Positions 28,735-37,081 of a stretch of 53,905 nt of DNA are shown here, in pieces. The translations under genes were made by a program, and so were the position numbers. Each line of letters opens with the position of its first letter. The first letter of the stretch is position 1. Source of the DNA: an uncultured Legionellales bacterium (GTDB taxonomy: Bacteria; Pseudomonadota; Gammaproteobacteria; Eutrophobiales; Eutrophobiaceae); NCBI GenBank assembly GCA_913046215.1, contig CAJWRJ010000007.1, positions 1-53,905 of the forward strand. Reading direction: 5' to 3'. The notes under the pieces were generated by a model, which made no database searches, was not told the origin of the DNA, and was given only the letters and a program-made list of their open reading frames with translations.

Positions 28735-28769
28735 CCCAGCTCTTACCTGAGCTGGGATTTTATTTTTTT
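28735..28769 (+). terminator. Intrinsic terminator of nrdAB
   Basis: CCCAGCTC (28735-28742) pairs with GAGCTGGG (28749-28756) over a 6-nt loop, followed by ATTTTATTTTTTT. This is a strong rho-independent terminator in the plus orientation and ends the nrdAB transcript before the convergent mfnE-like gene. Confidence 0.9.
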
Positions 28770-28848
28770 AAGATAAACCATATAGTGTTTAATCACAATT
28801 AAAAAAAGATATATTTTGAATTTGTCTTGAACAAAAAAATTAAAAGAT

Positions 28849-29442
28849 TTATTTTTCAGAAAGTATTGACTCTAATTTATTATATTCGCTTTTATGTAGA
28901 CAAAATAAATCACCTTGATATTTTTCATGCATTGATGCAAAGCCCTTGTCTAGGTCATTGCTTTGTCCATGTTCAGTAATTTTTGATTTATTTAATGTAA
29001 TCTTTTTTGATTTAATAATAATTAATTTTTTAGCGAATAGCTTAGTAGCTAACCATAGCGAGATACTATCTGATGTTATATCCCACGTTTTTGGGATTTC
29101 TAAACTATCATCTAACAGGCTATCTGGTAACCATAAATAAGAATTATAAGAATCTTTCTTTACGGATAAATTATTTATGTTTCTTATTATTTTTATATTT
29201 GAATTAATACTAGTTAAGAAATAACCATATTGAGCCATTGCTAAAAGTGCAAGTTTATGTGCAATCTCATCATTAAAATTACTATTATTTTGTATTTTTC
29301 TTATTGAATCAGCAAACTCACCGCCACCAGGAACTAGGATCAAAATACTATTTCTTTTAACTTGAAAAATAGAATTAAGCCAGTATTGAAGCTCGCTACT
29401 TCTCATCAAACTCCCACCAAGCTTTATTACTGTTAGTGACAA
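28849..29442 (-). CDS. Amino-acid-kinase-family protein, MfnE-like (methanofuran synthesis)
   Basis: This 197-residue protein opens with TVIKLGGSL and has LILVPGGGEFAD, both nucleotide/phosphate motifs of the amino acid kinase fold. It resembles MfnE, which phosphorylates 5-(aminomethyl)-3-furanmethanol phosphate in methanofuran synthesis; the name is transferred by family and context. The only usable start is TTG at 29442, which follows the TAA stop of pabB with no gap and in the same frame. The ribosome site is weak (AAGAG). Coupled re-initiation, or rare stop read-through giving a PabB fusion, are both possible. Confidence 0.7.
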   Translation of the reverse strand: MSLTVIKLGGSLMRSSELQYWLNSIFQVKRNSILILVPGGGEFADSIRKIQNNSNFNDEIAHKLALLAMAQYGYFLTSINSNIKIIRNINNLSVKKDSYNSYLWLPDSLLDDSLEIPKTWDITSDSISLWLATKLFAKKLIIIKSKKITLNKSKITEHGQSNDLDKGFASMHEKYQGDLFCLHKSEYNKLESILSEK

Positions 29443-30807
29443 TTAAACACTCTTCTCTTCTAGCACCTTAAACATCGCTGATGCTTTATCAAAACATTCT
29501 TTGTATTCAGATTCAACAGTAGAATCCCATACGATGCCTCCTCCAACAAAAAAATGAATTTTATTGTTGCAATAAATCAAAGTCCTTATACAAATATTAC
29601 TATCAATATTTCCATCAAATCCTATATAAGCTATTGAGCCACAATATATTGATCGTCTATCTGGCTCAAGTTCATCAATTATTTCCATAGATCTAAGTTT
29701 GGGAGCTCCAGTAATTGATCCTCCTGGAAAACATCCTTCTATGAGGTCAATTGCATCTTTATTTTTGTCAAGACGCCCTGAAATAGTACTCACCAAATGA
29801 TGTACTGTTGAGAAGGTTTCCAATGCAAATAATTTAGGCACATTGACTGTTCCAGATTCACAAGATTTACTAATATCATTTCGTAAAAGATCAACTATCA
29901 TTAAATTTTCAGCACGATCCTTTTCGCTATTAAGCAATGATGCGGCTAGCTCCTTATCTTCATAAGCAAAAACTGAACGATGTTTAGTTCCTTTAATTGG
30001 CTTTGTCTCAACTTGCTTACCTACAAGCTTTAAAAAACGCTCAGGAGAAGAACTAAGAATATTTCCTGACGGTAGATTCATATATGCAGAAAATGGAGCA
30101 GGATTATGTGTTCTTAATTTTTTATATAATGCCCAAGTATCACCCTCAAATTCAGCTGAAAAATGTTGGGCAAAATTCACCTGATAACAGTCACCATTTC
30201 TTATATATTCCTTTATGCTATTGAAAGCTTTTTCATATTCCTTTTTTGAAATATTTGATTTTATTTTTGATTTTATTTTAAAATTATTTTTTTTAATATT
30301 TTTTATTTCAGAAAATATTTTTTGCAAATCATTCCAGATTAATGATGTTGAATGAAACCTATTGAAGCTCGCCAACCATGTTTTTTTCATATGGTGGTCA
30401 ACTATTAACGACCAATCATAAATTCCTATCGCCATGTCAGGCATATCTATATTTTTTTTAGAATTACCGGAAAAATTCTCGACTCTGCGACTTAAATCAT
30501 ACCCAAAATAACCAAGGGCGCCTCCCGCAAAAGGTAATCCGCTCAAATTTTCTTCTTTTTTCCCAAGATTTTCTCTCACCAAGTCAAATGGGTTTTCTTC
30601 GGAGATTACTTTATTACCATCTGATGTAATATATGTTTTCTTATTATAGGTTTCTAGTGTAATTGATGGTCTTCCTGTAATAACATCGTAACGTCCTGTA
30701 TCAATGCGCGGGTAGCCGCTATCAAGAAATATACACCATGGTTCATCTGAAATTAATGAAAAAATTTCTTCTGAATTATCATGGTAAGAAAGTTCTGATA
30801 TTTTCAT
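29443..30807 (-). CDS. pabB: Aminodeoxychorismate synthase component I PabB
   Basis: PabB converts chorismate and ammonia to 4-amino-4-deoxychorismate, the precursor of p-aminobenzoate. The 454-residue protein has the chorismate-binding fold with KPIKGTKHR (the PIKGT motif typical of PabB rather than TrpE), FPGGSITGAPK, and the catalytic C-terminal YIGFDG/IRTLIY/VGGGIVWDS region. p-Aminobenzoate feeds both folate and H4MPT, where MptG joins it to PRPP; placement inside the C1 cofactor cluster suggests a dedicated supply. Its ATG overlaps the mfnF-like stop as ATGA. Confidence 0.93.
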   Translation of the reverse strand: MKISELSYHDNSEEIFSLISDEPWCIFLDSGYPRIDTGRYDVITGRPSITLETYNKKTYITSDGNKVISEENPFDLVRENLGKKEENLSGLPFAGGALGYFGYDLSRRVENFSGNSKKNIDMPDMAIGIYDWSLIVDHHMKKTWLASFNRFHSTSLIWNDLQKIFSEIKNIKKNNFKIKSKIKSNISKKEYEKAFNSIKEYIRNGDCYQVNFAQHFSAEFEGDTWALYKKLRTHNPAPFSAYMNLPSGNILSSSPERFLKLVGKQVETKPIKGTKHRSVFAYEDKELAASLLNSEKDRAENLMIVDLLRNDISKSCESGTVNVPKLFALETFSTVHHLVSTISGRLDKNKDAIDLIEGCFPGGSITGAPKLRSMEIIDELEPDRRSIYCGSIAYIGFDGNIDSNICIRTLIYCNNKIHFFVGGGIVWDSTVESEYKECFDKASAMFKVLEEKSV

Positions 30808-31844
30808 TTTATTTGTGATATGCGATTCAATTGTGCAATAGAGACTGCTGAGGCACAGATGTTACTTTTATACTTATTCTCAATACTGCAGTCTACTAAG
30901 TCACTAAAATTAATACAGGGTATATCTAGCTTTTCAGCAATAATTTTAACTAAAAATTGACCAACTCCAGCACAGATAATATATTTATTTTTTTCAGGCA
31001 ACTTTAACAAAACTTTTTTCACTGCATTTATTATCATTTCTATTTGTACTTCATGAAAATATTTAGCAAGATCGGTACAAGATCTATCATCATTCACATC
31101 ACATAAATCTAAACCAATCATTCTTGCAAGTCTGCACTTACTATCAATAACTGACTTGCCCTTTCCATCTGCAGCGTCCATTAAATCATCAGAATCGTTT
31201 AGATAGCCCAATATTCGATATATATCTGCTGTGTTGGCAAAATTTTCAGAGACTATTCCTTGCTCATTTCCATTAAACTTAACTCTTGTTGTTAATGACA
31301 TCAATGGAGTTCTTATTACTCCGGTATAAACTAATTCATTGGAGCATAGTCTTGAAAAATCATTTAAACCATCTGGACAAGATTTATTATTAGCAAATGG
31401 AATAATATCTGTTGTTGTACTACCAATATCAATTAATAACCCAGACTCTATTAATGTTGCAACATAGCTAGCGCTTGCGTGCCAATTTGCTGAAGCAATA
31501 TTAGTATAATTTTTCTCTATATTGTTTATCTTCCCTAACCCATAATTAGTTGAATAAAAGAAAGTATTTTTTCCTAGTATTTTTTTACATAAATCTATCA
31601 CCTTGGCTACACCATCTTTCCTGCTGTTAAAAATATCGACTAATTCTGCTGTCATCGTTAATCCATGAGATATTCTCTCTTTTGGTAATTGCTGTTCAAT
31701 ATAGTTTAATTGATCTTCTAGAATTGAAAATCCCTTCCATATGGGAGTTGCATACTGTTCAGCATATAAAACTTTTCCAATGTTATTTACATTAGCTACT
31801 TTTATATGAGCACCGCCAATATCCCAACCGATATAATTAGACAT
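30804..31844 (-). CDS. H4MPT-linked C1-pathway protein, MfnF-like
   Basis: This 346-residue protein belongs to the hydantoinase/ASKHA-type family annotated as H4MPT-linked C1 transfer protein, equivalent to MfnF, which condenses the aminomethylfuran and tyramine-glutamate parts of methanofuran in methanogens. Motifs are YIGWDIGGAHIKVANV (phosphate loop), LLIDIGSTTTDIIPF and CAGVGQFLVKIIAEKL. It overlaps pabB by 4 bp and follows the ATP-grasp gene by 12 bp. Family call is strong; the precise bacterial reaction is inferred. Confidence 0.8.
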   Translation of the reverse strand: MSNYIGWDIGGAHIKVANVNNIGKVLYAEQYATPIWKGFSILEDQLNYIEQQLPKERISHGLTMTAELVDIFNSRKDGVAKVIDLCKKILGKNTFFYSTNYGLGKINNIEKNYTNIASANWHASASYVATLIESGLLIDIGSTTTDIIPFANNKSCPDGLNDFSRLCSNELVYTGVIRTPLMSLTTRVKFNGNEQGIVSENFANTADIYRILGYLNDSDDLMDAADGKGKSVIDSKCRLARMIGLDLCDVNDDRSCTDLAKYFHEVQIEMIINAVKKVLLKLPEKNKYIICAGVGQFLVKIIAEKLDIPCINFSDLVDCSIENKYKSNICASAVSIAQLNRISQIK

Positions 31845-31856
31845 ACTATTAATTCA

Positions 31857-32834
31857 CTATAATAATTTTATTTTTACTGGTATTGCATTTTCTATATTTA
31901 TATCTTGTATCTCATTAGTTAAAAATGTTTTTAATATTTTTTCTGTTACATTAACACCTAATGATTCTGAAATTCCCACTAGTGATGTTGTAAACCTAGG
32001 GTTTATATCTATTACAAATAATTTCTCGTTTGATCTTATTAAATCAATACCTATATATCCTGAAAAACCAGGTATACATTCGACTACATTTTCTGCTAAT
32101 TCCCTCATTTCATTTTTATAAGATAAATACTCATTGACAATAATACTATCTAAGTAGATTAACTTATTTTTTATTTTTATCTCTAGTTTATTACAAGATA
32201 ACAATTTAACTCTATTTTTATAAACCAATACTGAAATACTTATATTCTCCCCGTTTAAATATGGTTGTACTACATAATTATCGTTATTTTTTGTCAAAAA
32301 ATCCTTAATCTCGCTTTTACTTTTAAAATAACAACAATCTTGCGCTCCAACACCATCATCTGGCTTAACAACCCACCCAAGCTTACTATCGGGAATATCA
32401 TCCCCTAAAATAATTGTTTCAGGGGTGTGGATATTCGCACTCATCAATGTCTTGTTTGTCTTTAATTTACTAGATGTTAGTTCAACTGACTTTAGATCGG
32501 AACCTATATAAGTCTTTGCATTTTTTATAAATAATTCAGATAAATTATATAAATAATTGTTAGTTTCTGGCGCTATTAAACAAGATACATCTGATTCCTT
32601 TATAAATTTGATTAGTGCATGATGGTATGAGCTGTCAATTACATGTTGTGATACATTCCCTTTAAATGGCTCTACTCGATAGTCTCTTGTGATAATTACC
32701 TCTGCATCACAACAAGAGTTTAGCTCATCAATCAACGTCTGAAGCATATGAGTAGCTTCTCTAACAAGAGAATTTGATAAGCTTTCTCCGATTAGGCCTC
32801 CGCCTGTGATAAACTCAAATAAAAAATACTTCAT
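31857..32834 (-). CDS. ATP-grasp ligase, MfnD-like (tyramine-glutamate ligase family)
   Basis: This 325-residue protein starts with MKYFLFEFITGGG, characteristic of the MfnD-type ATP-grasp group, and has WVVKPDDGVGAQDCC, VVQPYLNGENISISVLV and VIDINPRFTTS, which form the ATP and metal site. MfnD attaches glutamate to tyramine in methanogen methanofuran; here the neighbours (mfnF- and mfnE-like) support a comparable role in making the bacterial methylofuran chain. Its start is only 5 bp from that of the divergent HisA-like gene, and neither has a ribosome site. Confidence 0.72.
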   Translation of the reverse strand: MKYFLFEFITGGGLIGESLSNSLVREATHMLQTLIDELNSCCDAEVIITRDYRVEPFKGNVSQHVIDSSYHHALIKFIKESDVSCLIAPETNNYLYNLSELFIKNAKTYIGSDLKSVELTSSKLKTNKTLMSANIHTPETIILGDDIPDSKLGWVVKPDDGVGAQDCCYFKSKSEIKDFLTKNNDNYVVQPYLNGENISISVLVYKNRVKLLSCNKLEIKIKNKLIYLDSIIVNEYLSYKNEMRELAENVVECIPGFSGYIGIDLIRSNEKLFVIDINPRFTTSLVGISESLGVNVTEKILKTFLTNEIQDINIENAIPVKIKLL

Positions 32835-32839
32835 ATATA

Positions 32840-33538
32840 ATGTTAATAATTCCAGTAATTGACATCAGTCAAGGTGTAGTTGTTCAGGCTACGAAGAGTG
32901 ATCGTAAATCCTATAAACCGATTAAATCATCAATATCTGATAATCCAGACCCAGAATCAATACTAACCTCCTATTTAAAATTATATCCCTTCAAAATCAT
33001 ATATATTGCTGATCTTGATGCGATAGAAGGTAAAAAAAATCAATCAAAACTAATAAATAGGCTCACTTCAAAATATAAGGATTGCGAATTCTGGTTAGAT
33101 GCAGGAATCGAACAAATATATAATAAATTTCAATATAAAAGCAATAATTTAAGATATATTTTAGGAACAGAAAATGAATTTTCGATAGATGAATTTAGAA
33201 AATTAATTGACAATAATCCAGAGATAATTTTATCAATTGATATTAATAAAAAAGGAAATTTTTATAATTCAGACATATTAAACTATTCAGATGAATGGCC
33301 AAAAAAAGTAATAATTATGATGCTACATCTAGTCGGATCTGGAGAAGGAATTGATATTTCAAATATTGAAAAAATTATAAAATATGATAGTAGCTCTGAA
33401 CTATTTGTTGCAGGTGGTATAAATAGTGCTTCAAATATAAAAAAATTAAAATCGATGGATATAAAAGGCTGTTTAATTGCATCAGCATTACATCAAAAAA
33501 AGATATCAAGAAAAGATCTAATTGAATATAACAACTAA
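32840..33538 (+). CDS. HisA/HisF-like TIM-barrel protein in the C1 cofactor cluster
   Basis: This 232-residue barrel resembles HisA: LIIPVIDISQG at the N-terminus with Asp8, YIADLDAIEG, a second aspartate in ILSIDIN, and the phosphate-binding FVAGGIN. It lacks the usual HisA RLVQGD segment, so it is unlikely to be the histidine enzyme. It sits alone on the plus strand between H4MPT/MFR genes, and HisA-like paralogues are known in such clusters. A sugar-phosphate or aminoaldose isomerisation in cofactor synthesis is an inference. Confidence 0.65.
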   Translation: MLIIPVIDISQGVVVQATKSDRKSYKPIKSSISDNPDPESILTSYLKLYPFKIIYIADLDAIEGKKNQSKLINRLTSKYKDCEFWLDAGIEQIYNKFQYKSNNLRYILGTENEFSIDEFRKLIDNNPEIILSIDINKKGNFYNSDILNYSDEWPKKVIIMMLHLVGSGEGIDISNIEKIIKYDSSSELFVAGGINSASNIKKLKSMDIKGCLIASALHQKKISRKDLIEYNN

Positions 33539-33541
33539 CAT

Positions 33542-33572
33542 AAAAAAATGCCCCATGATATGGGGCATTTAA
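33542..33572. terminator. Bidirectional intrinsic terminator
   Basis: AAATGCCCCA (33546-33555) pairs perfectly with TGGGGCATTT (33561-33570) over a 5-nt loop, with an A run on the left and a T run on the right. It can end the HisA-like gene transcript from the left and the fae transcript from the right. Confidence 0.9.
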
Positions 33573-33618
33573 TTAGTTGCTAAATCACAACTCCAGCATA
33601 GACTTTTATTATTATTTA

Positions 33619-34131
33619 TTAGTCATGTGCTGCAAACGGGTGTGATTGCGAACCTTTCTGACTAACAACATCTGCAGCTTTCGGTTCACCTGCTATTGCG
33701 CGTTGAATTGATTCCTTAGTTGCTTGATAGTTATAGTCTTGGATCTTTGCGTCATCCTCAGCAAGCCAATGAATGAAAACACCGACAGAAATGAAGATAT
33801 CATCTGCTTCATTTGCCGGAATAGTGCCATCTTCAACACTATCCATTACTGCCATAGAAACCGCGCGTTGTGCAGGACCGAACATTTGTACAGCCTGTTT
33901 TGAACCTTTGATTGTTACTTTATTAAAAAGTATGGTGTTAGGTTTGCATGCTAAATTTGGTGCAACAACCGCTAACAAAGATGTAAAACCATCCTTATTG
34001 TTGGTTAGAGCATTACAAAATGCTGACTCTGCTGCGCTGCCACGTGGACCCATAATTAAATCTACATGGGCTACTTCATTACCGTCGCCCACTAATGATT
34101 CACCTACTAATACTTTGTTAATGACCGCCAT
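33619..34131 (-). CDS. fae: Formaldehyde-activating enzyme Fae
   Basis: Fae condenses formaldehyde with H4MPT to methylene-H4MPT, the entry step of the C1 pathway. From the ATG at 34131 the protein is 170 residues, the usual length, and begins [25 protein letters not shown]. Conserved segments are [39 protein letters not shown] and [24 protein letters not shown] precedes this ATG. A second in-frame ATG at 34176, also with a ribosome site (AGGTGG), would add a short N-terminus, [14 protein letters not shown]. The leader up to 34308 has an AGGGT/ACCCT hairpin and the palindrome CTAACGTTAG (34194-34203). Confidence 0.97.
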   Translation of the reverse strand: MAVINKVLVGESLVGDGNEVAHVDLIMGPRGSAAESAFCNALTNNKDGFTSLLAVVAPNLACKPNTILFNKVTIKGSKQAVQMFGPAQRAVSMAVMDSVEDGTIPANEADDIFISVGVFIHWLAEDDAKIQDYNYQATKESIQRAIAGEPKAADVVSQKGSQSHPFAAHD

Positions 34132-34308
34132 TTTGTCTCCTCCTAAAAAGCCAAAGAGTTTTCCTAATATCGACATTTCTGCCACCTATTTTGCTAACGT
34201 TAGTAAAACTTAAGGGTAGAGTTCCCTCACCCTATTCCAAATACTGCTGAAAACCTAACAGGCTTATCAGCTGTATACCCTAAAAATCAAGACGACTAAT
34301 TTAACAAA

Positions 34309-35148
34309 CTAAGTTTTTAGTAAGTAATAAACCAAAAGACTTGCGGCTGTTAAATCAGCGCTTGTGCCAGGATTATAGTTTTTTGTCTTTAGTTCCCTAT
34401 CAAAATCCTTTAAAAATCTCAGTAAGATTTTAGGATCTATAGAATTATTAAATTTCTCAACAATAATCCCACTTTTTATTTTTATTTGTTCGGCTATTTC
34501 ACTTCCATACTTTCGCTCGATATGTGTATCCCTCATCGAACTCAGAAAAGTCAAATAGCACGAAACTGCAGACCATTTTACACTATTCCACCGTTTGTCA
34601 AAATATTTAATGGTTTCAAAACCTACATTAAAAACCTCTGAAAAGTTATTTGAATATTGCAAAGCAACTGAATCACGCTGACTCGCCTGTTTCATCGCCT
34701 GTTTTAATGAGCAATCAGGGGTTTTCATTACATCATTTGTATCGGAGGAACCCAACCCCCCAGGATTTGCTATACGAATTGCCTCAAATACTTTATTTAC
34801 ATCATCTTTTGTGAGTAAAGTTAATGTATTTTCTAGGTTTGCAGTTAATTTCTCAATATTTTCATAGCCTTGCTCTGCAGCCATAATAATAGGTGTAAAA
34901 AGTAGGATCATCCCTAAATTTGTATTGCAAGATACGGCTTTCTGCGTGGCATTAACGCTACTTAAAATTCTTTCTCCTAATGAAAAATCTCTCCGGCATA
35001 GTATTGGGGTTGAAACTTCAGCGCTTCGTATGAAATCACTAGCTATCATATCGTGACCACTGCTATAAAAACTGATATTCCCTGGTTTAAAAGCCTCAAC
35101 ATCTTTTCTAAAACTTTCCATTACAGCTAATTCTATAGGTGAAGTCAT
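34309..35148 (-). CDS. CitG-family (triphosphoribosyl-dephospho-CoA synthase-like) protein
   Basis: This protein of about 279 residues belongs to the CitG/MdcB family that transfers triphosphoribosyl groups to dephospho-CoA. Features include an early KPGNISFYSSGHDM segment, a SVNATQKAVSCNTNLGMILLFTPI region and GGLGSSDTND. In methylotrophs members of this family sit in H4MPT clusters, where they are thought to serve cofactor synthesis rather than citrate lyase; no citrate or malonate lyase genes are here. The ATG at 35148 lies 2 bp after the ligase stop codon; a TTG 6 bp upstream is the alternative. Confidence 0.72.
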   Translation of the reverse strand: MTSPIELAVMESFRKDVEAFKPGNISFYSSGHDMIASDFIRSAEVSTPILCRRDFSLGERILSSVNATQKAVSCNTNLGMILLFTPIIMAAEQGYENIEKLTANLENTLTLLTKDDVNKVFEAIRIANPGGLGSSDTNDVMKTPDCSLKQAMKQASQRDSVALQYSNNFSEVFNVGFETIKYFDKRWNSVKWSAVSCYLTFLSSMRDTHIERKYGSEIAEQIKIKSGIIVEKFNNSIDPKILLRFLKDFDRELKTKNYNPGTSADLTAASLLVYYLLKT

Positions 35149-35150
35149 TA

Positions 35151-36074
35151 TCAATTAGTGCAAGCTGATAGAGAATTATTTTTTGTTATTTTTTTGATAA
35201 ATGACTTAATTAAACAGTCTGAAACATTAAAATTAACTACTTTCTGTAAACCGAACCAAGCAGGAATACTATTAACTTCAATGATATGTAATGAGCCATT
35301 TTTATCCTCTATAAGATCTACACCTGCATAATCAATATCAAGAACCTTACAAGCGGTTTCACTTAAATATGATAATTTTTCATTTAATTCTAATAGCTCG
35401 CAACTAGCGCCACGTGCACGATTTGTAATCCAGTCATTGCTATGCCTAGTCATCGCGGCTTTGGCTGTTCCGTCAACTACTAATACTCTAATATCTTTAA
35501 AATTATCGTCTTTACGTTCAATATATTCTTGCAAATAATATACGCCAGCAAATTTTTCATCATAAATCAAACCTGTTGCTTGATCGATTAAGTGAATCCC
35601 TATACCTTGAGAACCAAATAGAGGTTTCTGTATTATTTTATTATTTTTAATCCATTCCTTTTCTACAATCTGATTTGCTTGTTTTGTTGACTCACAGATC
35701 CATGTTTTAGGAGTTGGAAGCCCGCTATATGCTAGCGTAATACTTGTATATGGCTTATCTACGGTTCGTTCAATTGCCTTTGGTGAGTTGTAAACTACGA
35801 TACCATAATTGTTTAATGTGTGGAGAATGTTAAGTCTAAAAATAACTTGTTCTAAGGTGCCTCCTGGTACGCCTCTAACAAAGACACCAAGAGGAAGAGT
35901 ATCGAAATCAGGTAACTTAATAGTACTATTTTCTCCAGCAATCTGAAGTGAACAATTAGTTAAGGACAAATAACTTGATTCTAAACCATAATTATTCAGT
36001 GATGACTTCAATTGTTCGCCATGCCATCCTGGATCATCGGTAATTATTGCAACTTTTCTACCGATTTTTTTCAA
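35151..36074 (-). CDS. RimK-type ATP-grasp ligase, MptN-like
   Basis: This 307-residue ATP-grasp protein resembles RimK and MptN ligases that add alpha-linked glutamate to tetrahydromethanopterin or related cofactors. It has an N-terminal Rossmann-like part (RKVAIITDDPGWHGEQLK), KPLFGSQGIGIHLID as the ATP-binding loop, YLQEYIE, and VDLIEDKNGSLHIIEVNSIPAWFG carrying metal ligands. It lies 4 bp after mch and 2 bp before the CitG-like gene. The exact substrate in bacteria, which make dephospho-H4MPT, is inferred. Confidence 0.75.
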   Translation of the reverse strand: MKKIGRKVAIITDDPGWHGEQLKSSLNNYGLESSYLSLTNCSLQIAGENSTIKLPDFDTLPLGVFVRGVPGGTLEQVIFRLNILHTLNNYGIVVYNSPKAIERTVDKPYTSITLAYSGLPTPKTWICESTKQANQIVEKEWIKNNKIIQKPLFGSQGIGIHLIDQATGLIYDEKFAGVYYLQEYIERKDDNFKDIRVLVVDGTAKAAMTRHSNDWITNRARGASCELLELNEKLSYLSETACKVLDIDYAGVDLIEDKNGSLHIIEVNSIPAWFGLQKVVNFNVSDCLIKSFIKKITKNNSLSACTN

Positions 36075-36078
36075 AATA

Positions 36079-37050
36079 TTAGCTGTATGATTTATCTAAT
36101 AAATCAAGATCTATTTTTCCAGCATGAAATGTATGGCCTGTAGTTAGTGATGACACAGAGACTTTTGCTGGACTAAATAACATTGGATCAATCTTATAAA
36201 AATCATAATTAACATCTTTAAAAATTTCTCCAAAAGGCTTCCCATAATCTTTTGAGGTGCTACTAGGTAAAGCATTTGCAAGCTCCTCTGCATCTTCATC
36301 AGTTGCTTCAACAAATAATTGAATTTGTCCTGCAAACAATATTGAATCATTAGTACGGCTCATTGCTGTTAAAAAATCATTCGAGGGAGGGCATAAAGGA
36401 GCACTTCCTGCCCCATCGATAATATTTTCAAGAGGAAAATGTAATTCATGAGCTTTATGTAATGAAGTCTCTAGAACTCTACTTATAATCTGAACAGTAC
36501 CCGCTAGACTCGATGTTGGTGTTAAAATTACAGTTAATTCATTATTTTGAACATTACACATTTTTGCTATTTTTGAAGTTAATTCAACCGGCGGGATTCT
36601 ATCCACTTCAATTACGATACATGTTTTACTGGTTGAATCATGATATTTAAGCTCATCAAATAAGGGTTCATTACTACCCGATGTTCTTGCTGGCCCGGAC
36701 CCTAATGCATGAAATGCATCTTTACCTTCTCCATGACTCAAACTCCAGCCTGCATATTGACTTGCAAGGCAAGCCATAACAGGATTTGAACTATGCACGT
36801 CAACATGCCATGACCAATGATGAAAATTAGTTGAGGCGCGTAATTTAACAACACCAAGTCCACCCATGCATATCTCGGCAATTAACCTACCAGCCTCGAT
36901 ACCACCTTTAGCATTAATACCGGCATCAATAATACGTGTACCATCATTAAGATTAGATACATCCAGTCGTAATGATTCGGCATTTACAATCAAATTTTCG
37001 ACCAATGGTGCTGTTAATTTATTTAGACTTAAATTTGTATTTTTACTCAC
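36079..37050 (-). CDS. mch: Methenyl-H4MPT cyclohydrolase Mch
   Basis: Mch interconverts methenyl-H4MPT and N5-formyl-H4MPT in the cytoplasm, between the methylene-H4MPT dehydrogenase and the formyltransferase. The 323-residue length is normal. Conserved segments are DAGINAKGGIEAGRLIAEICMGGLG, WSWHVDVHSSNPVMACLASQYAGWSL, ALGSGPAR and GAGSAPLCPP. The start is GTG at 37050, preceded by GAGG. It sits between two ATP-grasp genes in the biosynthetic operon. Confidence 0.97.
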   Translation of the reverse strand: MSKNTNLSLNKLTAPLVENLIVNAESLRLDVSNLNDGTRIIDAGINAKGGIEAGRLIAEICMGGLGVVKLRASTNFHHWSWHVDVHSSNPVMACLASQYAGWSLSHGEGKDAFHALGSGPARTSGSNEPLFDELKYHDSTSKTCIVIEVDRIPPVELTSKIAKMCNVQNNELTVILTPTSSLAGTVQIISRVLETSLHKAHELHFPLENIIDGAGSAPLCPPSNDFLTAMSRTNDSILFAGQIQLFVEATDEDAEELANALPSSTSKDYGKPFGEIFKDVNYDFYKIDPMLFSPAKVSVSSLTTGHTFHAGKIDLDLLDKSYS

Positions 37051-37081
37051 CTGGCTTCCTCAAAAATAAATTTATTGTATT

